Shown one piece after another: positions 38,301-52,775 of a stretch of DNA of 64,000 bases. A program made the position numbers and the translations under genes. Numbering within the stretch: the stretch's first letter is position 1; each line of letters begins with the position of its first letter. The notes under the pieces were generated by a model. The model was not told the origin of the DNA, did not search any database, and saw only the letters and a program-made list of their open reading frames with translations. Source of the DNA: Calliopsis andreniformis (taxonomy: Eukaryota > Arthropoda > Insecta > Hymenoptera > Andrenidae); the NCBI RefSeq assembly GCF_051401765.1, contig NW_027480544.1, positions 372,001 to 436,000 on the forward strand. Direction: 5' to 3'.

Positions 38301-40091
38301 AGGATTGAGGATTGTGTATTGAAGATTGAGTATTCATGACTGAGGATTGAGGATTGAGGATTGAGGATTGAGGATTGAGCATTGAGGATTGAAGATTGAG
38401 GACTGGGGATTGTGGATTGAAGATTGAGGATTAAAGATTGAGGATTGGGGATTGAGTATCTAGGATTGGAGATTGATTATTCAGGATTGAAGATTGAGTA
38501 TTGAGGATTGAGGATTGAGGATTGAGGATTGAGAATTGAGAATTGAGGATGAGGCCTGACGGTTGAGGATTGGGGTTTGAGGAATGAGGATTGAAGATTG
38601 ACGATTGAGGATTGAGGATTGAGGATTGGGGATTGTGGATTGAGGATTGAAGATTGAGTATTGAGGATCGAGTATGGAGGATTGAAGATTGAGCATTGAG
38701 GATTGAGGGTTGAGGATTGAAGATTGAGGATTGATGATTGAGAATTGAGGATTGAGGATTGAGGAATGAGGATTGAGTGTTGAAGATTGAGGATTGAGTA
38801 TTGAGGATTGAGGATTGAGGACTGAGGATTGGGGATTGAGGACTGAGTATTGAGGATTGATTATTGAGCTTTGGGGATTGAAGATTGTGGACTGGGGATA
38901 GAGGATTGAATATTGAAGATTAAGGATAGAGTATTGGGGATTGAGGGTCTAGGATACGAGATTGATTATTGATGATTGAAGATTGAGGATTGAGGATTGA
39001 GTGTTGAAGATTGAGGATTGATGATTGAGGATTGAGAATTGAGGATTGAGGATTGAGGATTGAGGATTGAAGATTGAGGATTGAGGATTCAGGATTGAGT
39101 GTTGTGGGTTGAGTAATGAGAATTGATGTTTGTTAGATGGAGACTTGAAGATTGAAGATTGAGGATAGAGTATTGAAAACTGAGAATTCAGGATATTCTA
39201 TTGAGAATTGAGAATTGAGGATTGATGATTGAGTTTTGAGGATTGATGTTTGAGAGTTGTGTATTGAATATTGAGGATTGAGGATTGAGGATTGAGGATT
39301 GAGGATTGAGGATTCAAGATTGAGTATTGATGATTGAAAATTGAGGATTGAGGATTGAGGGTTGAGGATTGAGAACGAGGACTGACGGTTGAGGATTGAG
39401 GTTTGAGTATTGAGGATTGAGGATTGAGGACTGAGGATTGGGTATTGAGGACTGAGGATTGAGGATTGATTATTGAGCTTTGGGGATTGAAGATTGTGGA
39501 CTGGGGATAGAGGATTGAATATTGAGGATTAAGGATAGAGTATTGGGGATTGAGGATCTAGGATACGAGATTGATAATTGAGGATTGAAGATTGAGGATT
39601 GAGTTTTGAGGATTGAGAAATGAGAATTGAGGATGAGGACTGAGGGCTGAGGATGGAGGTTTGAGGATTGAGGATTCAGGATTGAGGATTGAGGATTGAG
39701 GATTGAGGATTGAGTATTGAAGATTGAGGCCTTAGGACAGAGGATTGAGGATTGAGAATTGAGGATGGAGGATTGAGTGTTGACGTTTGAGGATTGAGTA
39801 TTGAAGATTGAGGATTGATAATTGAGGATTGAGGATTGAGCATTGAGGATTGAGGATTGAGTATTGAAGATTGTGGATTGATGATCGACGATTGAGGACT
39901 GAGGATTGAGGATTGATTATTGAGCTTTGGGGATTGAAGAATGTGGACTGGGGATAGAGGATTGAAATTGAGGATTAAGGATAGAGTATTGGAGATTGAG
40001 GATCTAGGACAGGAGATTGATTATTGAGGATTGAAGAGTGAGGATTGAGGATTGAGGATTGATGATTGAGGATTGAGGATTGAAGATTGAG

Positions 40092-42096
40092 CATGGAGGA
40101 TTGAGGATTGAGGATTGAAGATTGGGGATTGAGGATTGACGATTGAGTATGGAGGATTGAAGATTGAGGATTGAGGATTGAGGATTGAGGATTGAAGATT
40201 GAGGACTGAGTGTAGAGGGTTGAGTGATGAGAATTGATGTTTGTGGATTGAGATTTGAAGATTGAAGATTGGGGATTGAGCATTGAACCATGAGAATTCA
40301 GGATATTCTATTGAGTATTGAGAATTGAGGATTGATGCTTGAATATTGGTGATTGATGGTTGAGGGTTGTGTGTTGAAAATTGAGGATTGAGGATTGTGG
40401 ATTGAGGATTGAAGATTGAGGATTGGGGATTGAGGACTGACAATTGAGGATTGAGTATTGAGGATTGAGAATTGAGGATTGAGTATTGAGGATTGAGTAT
40501 TGAGGATTGGGGACTGGGGATTGAGGATTGAAGATTGAGGATTAACGATTGAGGATTGGGGATTGAGGTTCTAGGATTGGAGATTGATTATTGAGGATTG
40601 AAGATTGAGAATTGATGATTGAGGATTTAGAATTGAGAACTGAGGATGAGGACTGAGGGTTTAGGATTGTGGTTTGAGGAATGAGGATTGAGGATTGAGG
40701 ATTGAGGATTGAGGATTGAGGATTGAGGATTGAGGATTGTGTATTGAAGATTGAGTATTCATGACTGAGGATTGAGGATTGAGGATTGAGGGTTGAGGAT
40801 TGAGTATCGAAGATTGAGTATTGAGGAATGAAGATTGAAGTTTGAGGATTGAGGATTGAGGGTGGAGAATGAGGGCTGATTGTTGAGGATTGAGGTTTGA
40901 GTATTGAATACTGAGAATTCAGGATATTCTATTGAGTATTGAGAATTGAGGATTGATGGTTGAGTATTGAGGATTGAGGATTGAGGATAGAGGATTGAGT
41001 ATTGAAGATTGAGGATTGATGATTGAGGATTGAGGATTGAGGATTGAGGATTGAGGATTGAGTGTTGAAGATTGAGGATTGAGTATTGAGGATTGAGGAT
41101 TGAGAACTGAGGATTGGGGATTGAGGACTGAGTATTGAGGATTGATAATTGAGCTTTGGGGATTGAAGATTGTGGACTGGGGATAGAGGATTGAATATTG
41201 AAGATTAAGGATAGAGTATTGGGGATTGAGGATCTAGGATACGAGATTGATAATTGAGGATTGAAGATTGAGGATTGAGTTTTGAGGATTGAGAAATGAG
41301 AATAGAGGATGAGGACTGAGGGCTGAGGATGGAGGTTTGAGGAATGAGGATTGAGGATTGAGGATTGAGGATTGAGGATTGAGGATTTAGTATTGAAGAT
41401 TGAGGCCTTAGGACAGAGGATTGAGGATTGAGAATTGAGGATGGAGGATTGAGGGTTGACGTTTGAGGATTGAGTATTGAAGATTGAAGATTGATGATTG
41501 AGGATTGAGGATTGAGCATTGAGGATTGAGGATTGAGTATTGAAGATTGTGGATTGATGATCGACGATTGAGGACTGAGGATTGAGGATTGATTATTGAG
41601 CTTTGGGGATTGAAGTATGTGGACTGGGGATAGAGGATTGAAATTGAGGATTAAGGATAGAGTATTGGAGATTTAGGATCTAGGACAGGAGATTGATTAT
41701 TGAGGATTGAAGAGTGAGGATTGAGGATTGAGGATTAATGATTGAGGATTGAGGATTGAAGATTGAGTATGGAGGATTGAGGATTGAGGATTGAAGATTG
41801 GGGATTGAGGATTGAAGATTGAGTATGGAGGATTGAAGATTGAGGATTGAGGATTGAGGATTGAGGATTGAAGATTGAGGACTGAGTGTTGAGGGTTGAG
41901 TGATGAGAATTGATGTTTGTGGATTGAGATTTGAAGATTGAAGATTGGGGATTGAGCATTGAACCATGAGAATTCAGGATATTCTATTGAGTATTGAGAA
42001 TTGAGGATTGATGCTTGAATATTGGTGATTGATGGTTGAGGTTTGTGTGTTGAAAATTGAGGATTGAGGATTGTGGATTGAGGATTGAAGATTGAG
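40092..42096 (+). repeat. 2-kb unit, second large copy, single copy
   Basis: Counterpart of 15905-17909 at offset 24187. It shares the extra GAGGATTGAGTATTG variant (near 40489, as near 16302) where the tandem units have GAAGATTGAGTATTG, so this mark predates the large duplication. Confidence 0.9.
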
Positions 42097-42909
42097 TATT
42101 GATGATTGAGGTTTGAGGGTTGAGGGTTGAGGATTGAGGACGAGGACTGGCGGTTGAGGATTGAGGTTTGAGGATTGAGGATTGAAGGCTGAGGATTGAG
42201 GACGAGGACTGACTGTTGAGGATTGAGGATTGATGATTGAGGACTGAGGATTGAGGACTGAGGATTGAGGATTGAGGATTGAGGATTGAAGGTTGAGGAT
42301 TGAGGATTGAGGATTGAGGATTGAGGATTGAGGATTGAAGATTGAGGATTGGGGATTGAGGATTGACAATTGAGGATTGAGTATTGAGGATTGAGAATTG
42401 AGGATTGAGGATTGAAGATTGAGTATTGAGGATTGAGGACTGGGGATTGAGGATTGAAGATTGAGGATTAACGATTGAGGATTGGGGATTGAGGATCTAG
42501 GATTGGAGATTGATTATTGAGGATTGAAGATTGAGAATTGAGGATTGAGGATTTAGAATTGAGAATTGAGGATGAGGACTGAGGGTTTAGGATTGTGGTT
42601 TGAGGAATGAGGATTGAGGATTGAGGATTGAGGATTGAGGATTGAGGATTGAGGATTGAGGATTGCGTATTGAAGATTGAGTATTCATGACTGAGGATTG
42701 AGGATTGAGGATTGAGGGTTGAGGATTGAGTATCGAAGATTGAGTATTGAGGAATGAAGATTGAAGTTTGAGGATTGAGGATTGAGGGTGGAGAATGAGG
42801 GCTGAGTGTTGAGGATTGAGGTTTGAGTATTGAATACTGAGAATTCAGGATATTCTATTGAGTATTGAGAATTGAGGATTGATGGTTGAGTATTGAGGAT
42901 TGAGGATTG

Positions 42910-45900
42910 AGGATTGAAGATTGAGGATTGGGGACTGAGTGTTGAGGGTTCAGTGATGAGAATTGATGTTTGTGGATAGAGATTTGAAGATTGCAGATTG
43001 AGTATTGAGTATTGAAATCTGTGAATTGATGATATTGTATTGAGAATTGAGAATTGGCAACTGATTGTTGAGGACTGAGGTCTGAAGGTTGAGGATTCAG
43101 GATTGAAGATTCAGGATTGAGGTTTGAGGACTGAGGATTGAGGATTGAGAATTGAGGATTGAGGATTGAGGATTGAGGATTGAGGATTGAGTATTGATGA
43201 TGGAATATTGAGGATTGAGGATTCATAGTTGAGGATTGAGGACGAGGACTGACGGTTGCGGATTGAGGTATGAGGGTTGAGGGTTGAGGATTGAGGACTG
43301 AGGAATGAGGTTTGAGGATTGAGGACTGGAGATTGAGGATCGAATGCTGAGTATTGATGATTGAAGGTTGAGGATTGAGGATTGAGGATTGAGAATGGAG
43401 GATGAGGACTGAGGGTTGAGGATTGAGGTTTGAGGAATGAGGTTTGAGGATTGAGGATTGAGGATTGAGGATTGAGGATTGAGGTTTGAGGATTGAGGAC
43501 TGAGGATTGAGGATCGAATGTTGAGTATTGAGGATTGAAGATTGAGGATTATGGACTGAGGATTGAGGATGGAGAAAGAGTGCTGAGGGCTGAGGATTGA
43601 GGTTTGAGTAATGAATCGTAAGAATTCATGTTATTCTATTAGGTATTGGGGATTGACGATTGATGGTTAAGTATTGAGGATTGAGGATAGAGGATTGAAG
43701 ATTGAGTATTCAGGATTGAAGATTGAGGATTGAGGATTGAGGCTTGAGGATTGAGGATTGAGGATTGAAGATTGAGGATTGGGGTTTGAGGATTGACGAT
43801 TGAGGATTGAGGATTGAATATTGAGGATTGAGTATTGAAGATTGAGGCCTGAGGACAGAGGATTGAGGATTGAGAATTGAGGATGGAGGATTGAGGGTTG
43901 ACGTTTGAGGATTGAGTATTGAAGGTTGAGGATTGATGATTGAGGATTGTGGATTGAGGATTGAGTATTGAGGTTTGAGTATTGAAGATTGTGGATTGAT
44001 GATTGACGATTGAGGACTGAGGATTGAGGATTGACTATTGAGCATTGGGGATTGAAGAATGTGGACTGGGGATAGAGGATTAAATATTGAGGATTAAGGA
44101 TAGAGTATTGGAGATTGAGGATCTAGGACAGGAGATTGATTATTGAGGATTGAAGTGTGAGGATTGAGGATTGAGGATTGATGATTGAGGATTGAGGATT
44201 GAAGATTGAGTATGGAGGATTGAAGATTGAGGATTGAGGATTAAGGATTGAGGATTGAAGATTGAGGACTGAGTGTTGAGGGCTGAGTGATGAGAATTGA
44301 TGTTTGTGGATTGAGATTTGAAGATTGAAGATTGGGGATTTAGCATTGAACCATGAGAATTCAGGATATTCTATGGAGTATTGAGAATTGAGGATTGATG
44401 GTTGAATATTGGTGATCGATGGTTGAGGGTTGTGTGTTGAATATTGAGGATTGAGGATTGTGGATTGAGGATTGAAGATTGAGTATTGATGATTGAGAAT
44501 TGAGAATTGAGTATGAGGACTGAGGGTTGAGGAATGAGGTTTGAGGAATGACGATTGAGGATTGAGGATTGAGGATTGAGGATTGAGGATTGAGGATTGA
44601 GGATTGAGTATTGAAGATTGAGTATTCATGACTGAGGATTGAGGATTGAGGATTGAGTGTTGAGGATTGAGGATCGAAGATTGAGTGTTGAGGATTCAAG
44701 GTTGAGGTTTGAGGATTGAGAATTGAGGGTGGAGGATGAGGGCTGAGGGTTGAGGATTGAGGTTTGAGTATTGAATACTGAGAATTCAGGATATTCTACT
44801 GAGAATTGAGAATTGAGGATTGATGATTGAGTTTTGAGGATTGATGTTTGAGGGTTGTGTATTGAATATTGAGGATTGAGGACTGAGGATTGAGGATTGA
44901 GGATTGAGGATTGAGGGTTGAGGATTGAGGAACGAAGATTGAGTATTGAGGATTGAAGGTTGAGGTTTGAGGATTGAGGATTGAGGGTGGAGGATGAGGG
45001 CTGAGGGTTGAGGATTGAGGATTGAGGATTGACGCTTGAGGATAGAGGATCGAGGATGGAGGATTGAAGGCTGAGTATTGAGGATTGAAGATTGAGGAAT
45101 GAGGATTCAGGATTGAGGATTGAAGATTGAGGACTGAGTGTTGAGGGTTGAGTGATGAGAATTGATGTTTGTGGATTGAGATTTGAAGATTGAAGATTGG
45201 GGATTGAGCATTGAACCATGAGAATTCAGGATATTCTATTGAGTATTGAGAATTGAGGATTGATGCTTGAATATTGGTGATTGACGGTTGAGGGTTGTGT
45301 GTTGAAAATTGAGGATTGAGGATTGTGGATTGAGGATTGAAGATTGAGTATTGATGATTGAGGTTTGAGGGTTGAGGGTTGAGGATTGAGGACGAGGACT
45401 GGCGGTTGAGGATTGAGGTTTGAGGATTGAGGATTGAAGGCTGAGGATTGAGGACGAGGACTGACGGTTGAGGATTGAGGATTGATGATTGAGGACTGAG
45501 GATTGAGGACTGAGGATTGAGGATTGAGGATTGAGGATTGAAGGTTGAGGATTGAGGATTGAGGATTGAGGATTGAAGATTGAGGATTGGGGATTGAGGA
45601 TTGACAATTGAGGATTGAGTATTGAGGATTGAGAATTGACGATTGAGGATTGAAGATTGAGTATTGAGGATTGAGGACTGGGGATTGAGGATTGAAGATT
45701 GAGGATTAACGATTGAGGATTGGGGATTGAGGATCTAGGATTGGAGATTGATTATTGAGGATTGAGGATTGAGAATTGAGGATTGAGGATTTAGAATTGA
45801 GAATTGAGGATGAGGACTGAGGGTTTAGGATTGTGGTTTGAGGCCTGAGGGCAGAGGATTGAGGATTGAGAATTGAGGATGGAGGATTGAGGGTTGACGT

Positions 45901-48900
45901 TTGAGGATTGAGTATTGAAGATTGAGAAATGATGATTGAGGATTGAGGATTGAGGATTGAGGATTGAGGATTGAGTATTGAAGATTGTGGATTGATGATT
46001 GACGATTGAGGACTGAGGATTGAGGATTGATTATTGAGCTTTGGGGATTGAAGAATGTGGCCTGGGGATAGAGGATTGAATATTGAGGATTAAGGATAGA
46101 GTATTGGGTATTGAGGATCTAGGACAGGAGATTGATTATAGAGGATTGAAGAGTGAGGATTGAGGATTGAGGATTGATGAGTGAGGATTGAAGATTGAAG
46201 ATTGAGTATGGAGGATTGAAGATTGAGAATTGAGGATTGAGGATTGAGGATTGAAGATTGAGGACTGAGTGTTGAGGGTTGAGTGGTGAGAATTGATGTT
46301 TGTGGATTGAGATTTGAAGATTGAAGATTGGGGATTTAGCATTGAACCATGAGAATTCAGGATATTCTATTGTGTATTGAGAATTGAGGATTGATGGTTG
46401 AATATTGGTGATTGATGGTTCAGGGTTGTGTGTTGAATCTTGAGGATTGAGGATTGTGGATTGAGGATTGAAGATTGGGTATTGATGATTGAGAATTGAG
46501 AATTGAGGATGAGGACTGAGGGTTGAGGAATGAGGTTTGAGGAATGAGGATTGAGGATTGACGCTTGAGGATAGAGGATCGAGGATGGAGGATTGAAGGC
46601 TGAGTATTGAGGATTGAAGATTGAGGATTGAGGATTCAGGATTGAGGATTGAGGATGAGGGCTGAGGGTTGAGGATTGAGGATTGAGGATTGAGGGTTGA
46701 AGATTGAGTATTGAGGATTGAAGGTTGAGGATTGAGGATTCAGGATTGAGGATTGAGGATGAGGGCTGAGGGTTGAGGGTTGAGGTTTGAGGCCTGAGGA
46801 CAGAGGATTGAGGATTGAGAATTGAGGATGGAGGATTGAGGGTTGATGTTTGAGGATTGAGTATTGAAGATTGAGGATTGATGATTGAGGATTGAGGATT
46901 GAGGATTGAGGATTGAGGATTGAGTATTGAAGATTGTGGATTGATGATTGACGATTGAGGACTGAGGATTGAGGATTGATTATTGAGCTTTGGGGATTGA
47001 AGAATGTGGCCTGGGAATAGAGGATTGAATATTGAGGATTAAGGATAGAGTATTCGGGATTGAGTATCTAGGACAGGAGATTGATTATTGAGGATTGAAG
47101 AGTGAGGATTGAGGATTGAGGATTGATGATTGAGGATTGAGGATTGAAGATTGAGTATGGAGGATTGAAGATTGAGGATTGAGGATTAAGGATTGAGGAT
47201 TGAAGATTGAGGACTGAGTGTTGAGGGTTGAGTGATGAGAATTGATGTTTGTGGATTGAGATTTGAAGATTGAAGATTGGGTATTTAGCATTGAACCATG
47301 AGAATTCAGGATATTCTATTGTGTATTGAGAATTCAGGATTGATGGTTGAATATTGGTGATTGACGGTTCAGGGTTGTGTGTTGAATCTTGAGGATTGAG
47401 GATTGTGGATTGAGGATTGAAGATTGAGTATTGATGATTGAGAATTGAGAATTGAGGATGAGGACTGAGGGTTGAGGAATGAGGTTTGAGGAATGAGGAT
47501 TGATGATTGAGGATTGAGGATTGAGGATTGATGTCTGAGGATTCGGGATTGAGGTTTGAGGACTGAGGATTGAGGGTTGAGGATTGAGGATTGAGGATTG
47601 ACGCTTGAGGATAGAGGATTGAGGATGGAGGATTGAAGAGAGAGGACCGAGTGTTGAGGATTGAGTGTTGAGAATTGATGTTTGAGGATTGAGATTTGAT
47701 TATTGAATATTGTGGATTGAGTATTGAATCATGAGAATTCGGGATATTCTATTGAGTATTGAGAATTGAGGATTGATGGTTGAGTATTGAGAATTGATGG
47801 TTGATGGTTGTGTGTTGAATATTGAGGATTGAGGGTTGAGGATTTAGGATTGAAAATTGAGGATTGAAGATTGAGTATTAATGATTGAAGATTGAGGATT
47901 GAGGATTGAGGGTTGTGGATTAAGGACGAGTACTGAAGGTTGAGGACTGAAGATTGACGATTGAGAATTGAGGATTGAGGATTGAGGATTGAGGATTGAG
48001 GATTGAGGGCTGAAGATTGAGGATTGGGTATTGAGTATTGAAGAAATAGGATTGAGGATTGAGGACTGAGGATTGCAGATTGAGTATTGAGGATTGAAGA
48101 CTGACGATTGACGATTGAGGATTGAGGATTGGGGATTGAGGATTGAGGATTGAAGATTGAGTATTGAGGATTGAAGATTGAGTATTGATGATTGAATATT
48201 GAGGATTGAGGATTCATTGTTGAGGATTGAGGACGAGGACTGACGGTTGATGATTGAGGTATGAGGATTGAGGATTGAGGGTTGAGGACTGAGGACTCAG
48301 GTTTGAGGATTGAGGACTGAGGATTGAGGATCGAGTGTTGAGTATTGAGGATTGAAGGTTGAGGATTGAGGATTGAGGATTGAGGATGGAGGATGAGGAC
48401 TGAGGATTGAGGATATAGTATTGAGGATTGAGGGTGGAGGATGAGGGCTGAGGTTTGAGGATTGAGGTTTGAGTATTGAATCCTGAGTATTCAGGATATT
48501 CTATTGAGTATTGAGATTTGAGGATTGATGGTTGAGTATTGAGGATTGAGGATTGAGGACTGAGTATTGAAGATTGAGGATTGATGATTGAGGATTGATG
48601 ACTGAGGATTGAGGATTGAGGATTGAGGTTTGAGGATTGAGGATTGAAGATTGAAGATTGAGTATTGAGGATTGAAGGTTGAGGATTGAGGATTGAGAAT
48701 TGAGGATTGAGGATTGAGTTTTGAAGATTGAGGATTGATGATTGAGGATTGAGTATTGAGGATTGAGGATTGAAGATTCAGGACTGAGTGTTGAGGGTTG
48801 AGTGATGATAATTGATGTTTGTGGATGGAGACATGAAGATTGAAGGTTGAGGATTGAGTATTGAAAACTGAGAATTCAGGATATTCTATTGAGAATTGAG

Positions 48901-50132
48901 AATTGAGGATTGATGATTGAGTTTTGAGGATTGATGTTTGAGGGTTGTGTATTGAATATTGAGCATTGAGGATTGAGGATTGAGGATTGAGGATTGTGGA
49001 TTGAAGATTGAGTATTGGTGATAGAAGATTGAGGATTGAGGATTGAGGGTTGAGGATTGACGACGAGGACTGACGGTTGAGGATTGAGGTTTGAGTATTG
49101 AGGATTGAGGACTGAGGACTGAGGATTGGGGATTGAGGACTGAGGATTGACGATTGATTATTGAGCTTTGGGGATTGAAGATTGTGGACTGGGGATAGAG
49201 GATTGAATATTGAGGATTAAGGATAGAGTATTGGGGATTGAGGATCTAGGACAGGAGATTGATTATTGAGGATTGAAGAGTGAGGATTGAGGATTGAGGA
49301 TTGATGATTGAGGATTGAGGATTGAAGATTGAGTATGGAGGATTGAAGATTGAGGATTGAGGATTAAGGATTGAGGACTGAAGATTGAGGACAGAGTGTT
49401 GAGGGTTGAGTGATGAGAATTGATGTTTGTGGATTGAGGTTTGAAGATTGAGATTGGGGATTTAGCATTGAACCATGAGAATTCAGGATATTCTATTGAG
49501 TATTGAGAATTGAGGATTGATGGTTGAATATTGGTGATTGATGGTTGAGAGCTGTGTGTTGAATATTGAGGATTGAGGATTGTGGATTGAGGATTGAAGA
49601 TTGAGTATTGATGAATGAGAATTGAGAATTGAGGATCAGGACTGAGGGTTGAGGAATGAGGACTGAGGGCTGAGGATGGAGGTTTGAGGAATGAGGATTG
49701 AGGATTGAGGATTGAGGACTGAGGATTGAGGATTGAGTATTGAAGATTGAGGATTGATGACTGAGGATTGAGGATTGAGGATTGATGATTGAGGATTGAG
49801 GATTGAAGATTGAGTATGGAGGATTGAAGATTGAGGATTGAGGATTAAGGATTGAGGATTGAAGATTGAGGACTGAGTGTTGAGGGTTGAGTGATGAGAA
49901 TTGATGTTTGTGGATTGAGATTTGAAGATTGAAGATTGGGGATTTAGCAGTGAACCATGAGAATTCAGGATATTCTATTGAGCATTGAGAATTGAGGATT
50001 GATGGTTGAACATTGGTGATTGATGGTTGAGGGTTGTGTGTTGATTATTGAGGATTGAGGATTGTGGATTGAGGATTGGAGATTGAGTATTGATGATTGA
50101 GGATTGAGGGTTGAGGTTTGAGGATTGAGGAC
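42910..50132 (+). repeat. 12.6-kb higher-order repeat, copy A
   Basis: Matches 55538-62712 in order and orientation. The offset starts at 12628, becomes 12635 near 45550 (four perfect heptamers here, five in copy B), 12587 near 48400 (48 bp present here and absent in B), and 12580 near 48610 (one more heptamer here). The 48-bp difference is not a multiple of 7, consistent with a 6-bp unit in the lost stretch. It overlaps the end of the 24-kb copy 2, so the two families share the module at 42.9-43.17 kb. Confidence 0.94.
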
Positions 50133-51358
50133 TGAGGATTGAGGGTTGAGAACTGAGGATTGAGGATTGACGCTTGAGGATAGAGGATTGAGGATGGAGG
50201 ATTGAAGAGAGAGGACCGAGTGTTGAGGATTGAGTGTTGAGAATTGATGTTTGTGGATGGAGACATGAAGATTGAAGATTGAGGATTGAGTATTGAAAAC
50301 TGAGAATTCAGTATATTCTTTTGAGTATTGAGTATTGAGTATTGACGATTGAGGATTGAGGATTGAGTATTGAAGATTGAAGATTGATGATTGAGGACTG
50401 AGGATTGAGGATTGAGGATTGAGGATTGAGTTTTGAAGATTGAGGATTGATGATTGAGGATTGAGGATTGAGGATTGAGGATTGAGGATTGAGGATTGAA
50501 GATTGAGGATTGAGGATTGAGGATTGAGTGTTGAGGGTTGAGTGATGAGAATTGATGCTTGTGGACGGAGACTTGAAGATTGAAGATTGAGGATTGAGTA
50601 TTGAAAACTGAGAATTCAGGATATTCTATTGAGAATTGAGAATTGAGGATTGATGATTGAGGATTGAGGATTGAGGTTTGAGGATTGAGGACGAGGACTG
50701 ACGGTTGGGGATTGAGGTTTGAGTATTGAGGATTGAGGATTGAGGACTGAGGATTGGGGATTGAGGACTGGGGGTTGAGGATTGATTATTGAGCTTTGGG
50801 GAATGAAGATTGTGGACTGGGGATAGAGGATTGAATATTGAGGATTAAGGATATAGTATTGGGGATTGAGGATCTAGGATACGAGATTGATTATTGAGGA
50901 TTCAAGATTGAGGACTGAGGATTGAGGATTGAGAATTGAGAATTGAGGATGAGGACTGAGGGTTGAGGATGGAGGTTTGAGGAATGAGGATTGAGGATTG
51001 AGGATTGAGGATTGAGGGCTGAGGATTGAGGACGAGGACTGACGGTTGAGGATTGAGAATTGATGATTGAGGATTGAGGATTGAGGACTGAGGATTGAGG
51101 ATTGAAGATCGAGCATTGAGGATTGAAGATTGAGGACTGGTTATTGAGGATTGATGATTGAGGATTGAGGATTGAGGATTGAGGATTGAGGATTGAAGAT
51201 TGAGGATTGAGGATTGAGGATTGAGTGTTTAGGTTTGAGTGATGAGAATTGATGTTTGTGGATGGAGACTTGAAGGTTGAAGATTGAGGATTGAGTATTG
51301 AAAACTGAGAATTCAGGATATTCTATTGAGAATTGAGAATTGAGGATTGATGATTGAG
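50131..51358 (+). repeat. 2.64-kb duplication, left copy
   Basis: Matches 52776-53996 at offset 2645, later 2638 after one heptamer is lost. It starts with ACTGAGGATTGAGGG and ends in TGATTGAG after a landmark at about 51307. It joins directly to the end of 12.6-kb copy A at 50132, where copy B instead has 460 bp more (equivalent to 52316-52775). I infer a deletion of that 460-bp piece here. Confidence 0.88.
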
Positions 51359-52775
51359 GATTGAGGATTGAGGTTAGAGGATTGAGGACGAGGACTGACG
51401 GTTGAGGATTGAGGTTTGAGTATTGAGGATTGAGGACTGAGGATTGGGGATTGAAGACTGAGGGTTGAGGATTGATTATTGAGCTTTGGGGATAGAAGGT
51501 TGTGGGCTGGGGATAGAGGAACGAATATTGAGGATTAAGGATAGAGTATAGGGGATTGAGGATCTAGGATACGAGATTGATTATTGAGGATTGAAGATTG
51601 AGGATTGAGGATTGAGGATTGAGAATTGAGAATTGAGGATGAGGACAGAGGATTGAAGATTGAGAATTGAGGATGGAGGATTGAGGGTTGACGTTTGAGG
51701 ATTGAGTATTGAAGATTGAGGATTGATGATTGAGGATTGAGGATTGAGGATTGAGGATTGAGGATTGAGTATTGAAGATTGTGGATTGATGATTGACGAT
51801 TGAGGACTGAGGATTGAGGATTGATTATTGAGCTTTGGGGATTGAAGAATGTGGCCTGGCGATAGAGGATTGAATATTGAGGATTAAGGATAGAGTATTG
51901 GGGATTGAGGATCTAGGACAGGAGATTGATTATTGAGGATTGAAGAGTGAGGATTGAGGATTGAGGATTGATGATTGAGGATTGGGGATTGAAGATTGAG
52001 TATGGAGGATTGAAGATTGAGGATTGAGGATTAAGGATTGAGGATTGAAGATTGAGGACAGAGTGTTGAGGGTTGAGTGATGAGAATTGATGTTTGTGGA
52101 TTGAGATTTGAAGATTGAGATTGGGGATTTAGCATTGAATCATGAGAATTCAGGATATTCTATTGAGTATTGAGAATTGAGGATTGATGGTTGAACATTG
52201 GTGATTGATGGTTGAGGGTTGTGTGTTGATTATTGAGGATTGAGGATTGTGGATTGAGGATTGGAGATTGAGTATTGATGATTGAGGATTGAGGGTTGAG
52301 GTTTGAGGATTGAGGACGAGGGCTGACGGTTGAGGATTGAGGTTTGAGGATTGAGGATTGAGGGCTGAGGATTGAGGACGAGGACTGACGGTTGAGGATT
52401 GAGAATTGATGATTGAGGATTGAGGATTGAGGACTGAGGATTGAGGATTGAAGATCGAGCTTTGAGGATTGAAGATTGAGGTCTGGTTATTGAGGATTGA
52501 AGATTGAGGATTAAGGATTGAGGATTGCGGATTGGGGATCTAGGATTGAGGATTGAGGACTGCGGATTGAAGATTGAGGACTGAGTGTTGAGGGTTGAGT
52601 GATGAGAATTGATGTCTGTGGATTGAGATTTGAAGTTTGAAGATTGGGGATTGAGTACTGAAAACTGTCAATTGAGGATATTCTATTGAGGATTGAGGAT
52701 TGACAATTGATTGTTGCGGACTGAGGGATGAAGATTGAGCATTCAGGACTGAGGATTCGGAATTGAGGTTTGAGG
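51359..52775 (+). repeat. Heptamer segment between the 2.64-kb duplicates
   Basis: Satellite DNA only. From about 51900 it resembles 49.2-50.1 kb and 61.8-62.7 kb. 52141-52775 matches 62536-63170 at offset 10395, with the landmark near 52143. The final 460 bp (52316-52775) is the piece missing at 50132. It includes the degenerate landmark GTCAATTGAGGATATTC near 52667. No gene is seen. Confidence 0.82.

Larger units (their letters stand above)
24195..43168 (+). repeat. Large higher-order repeat, copy 2 (24.19-kb offset)
   Basis: This is the second copy of 1-18981, with the same sequence of submodules, including three tandem 2-kb units and one separate 2-kb unit. Private changes against copy 1 include a T at 29517 in the landmark block, TCAGG at about 30541 where copy 1 has TGAGG, GCGGATA near 28367, GAACGAGG near 39372 and GGATTGAGG near 39665 where copy 1 has GGAATGAGG. 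The few differences imply either a recent duplication or ongoing homogenisation. It begins directly where the intervening segment 18982-24194 ends, so a tandem unit of about 24.2 kb is the simplest reading. Confidence 0.95.
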
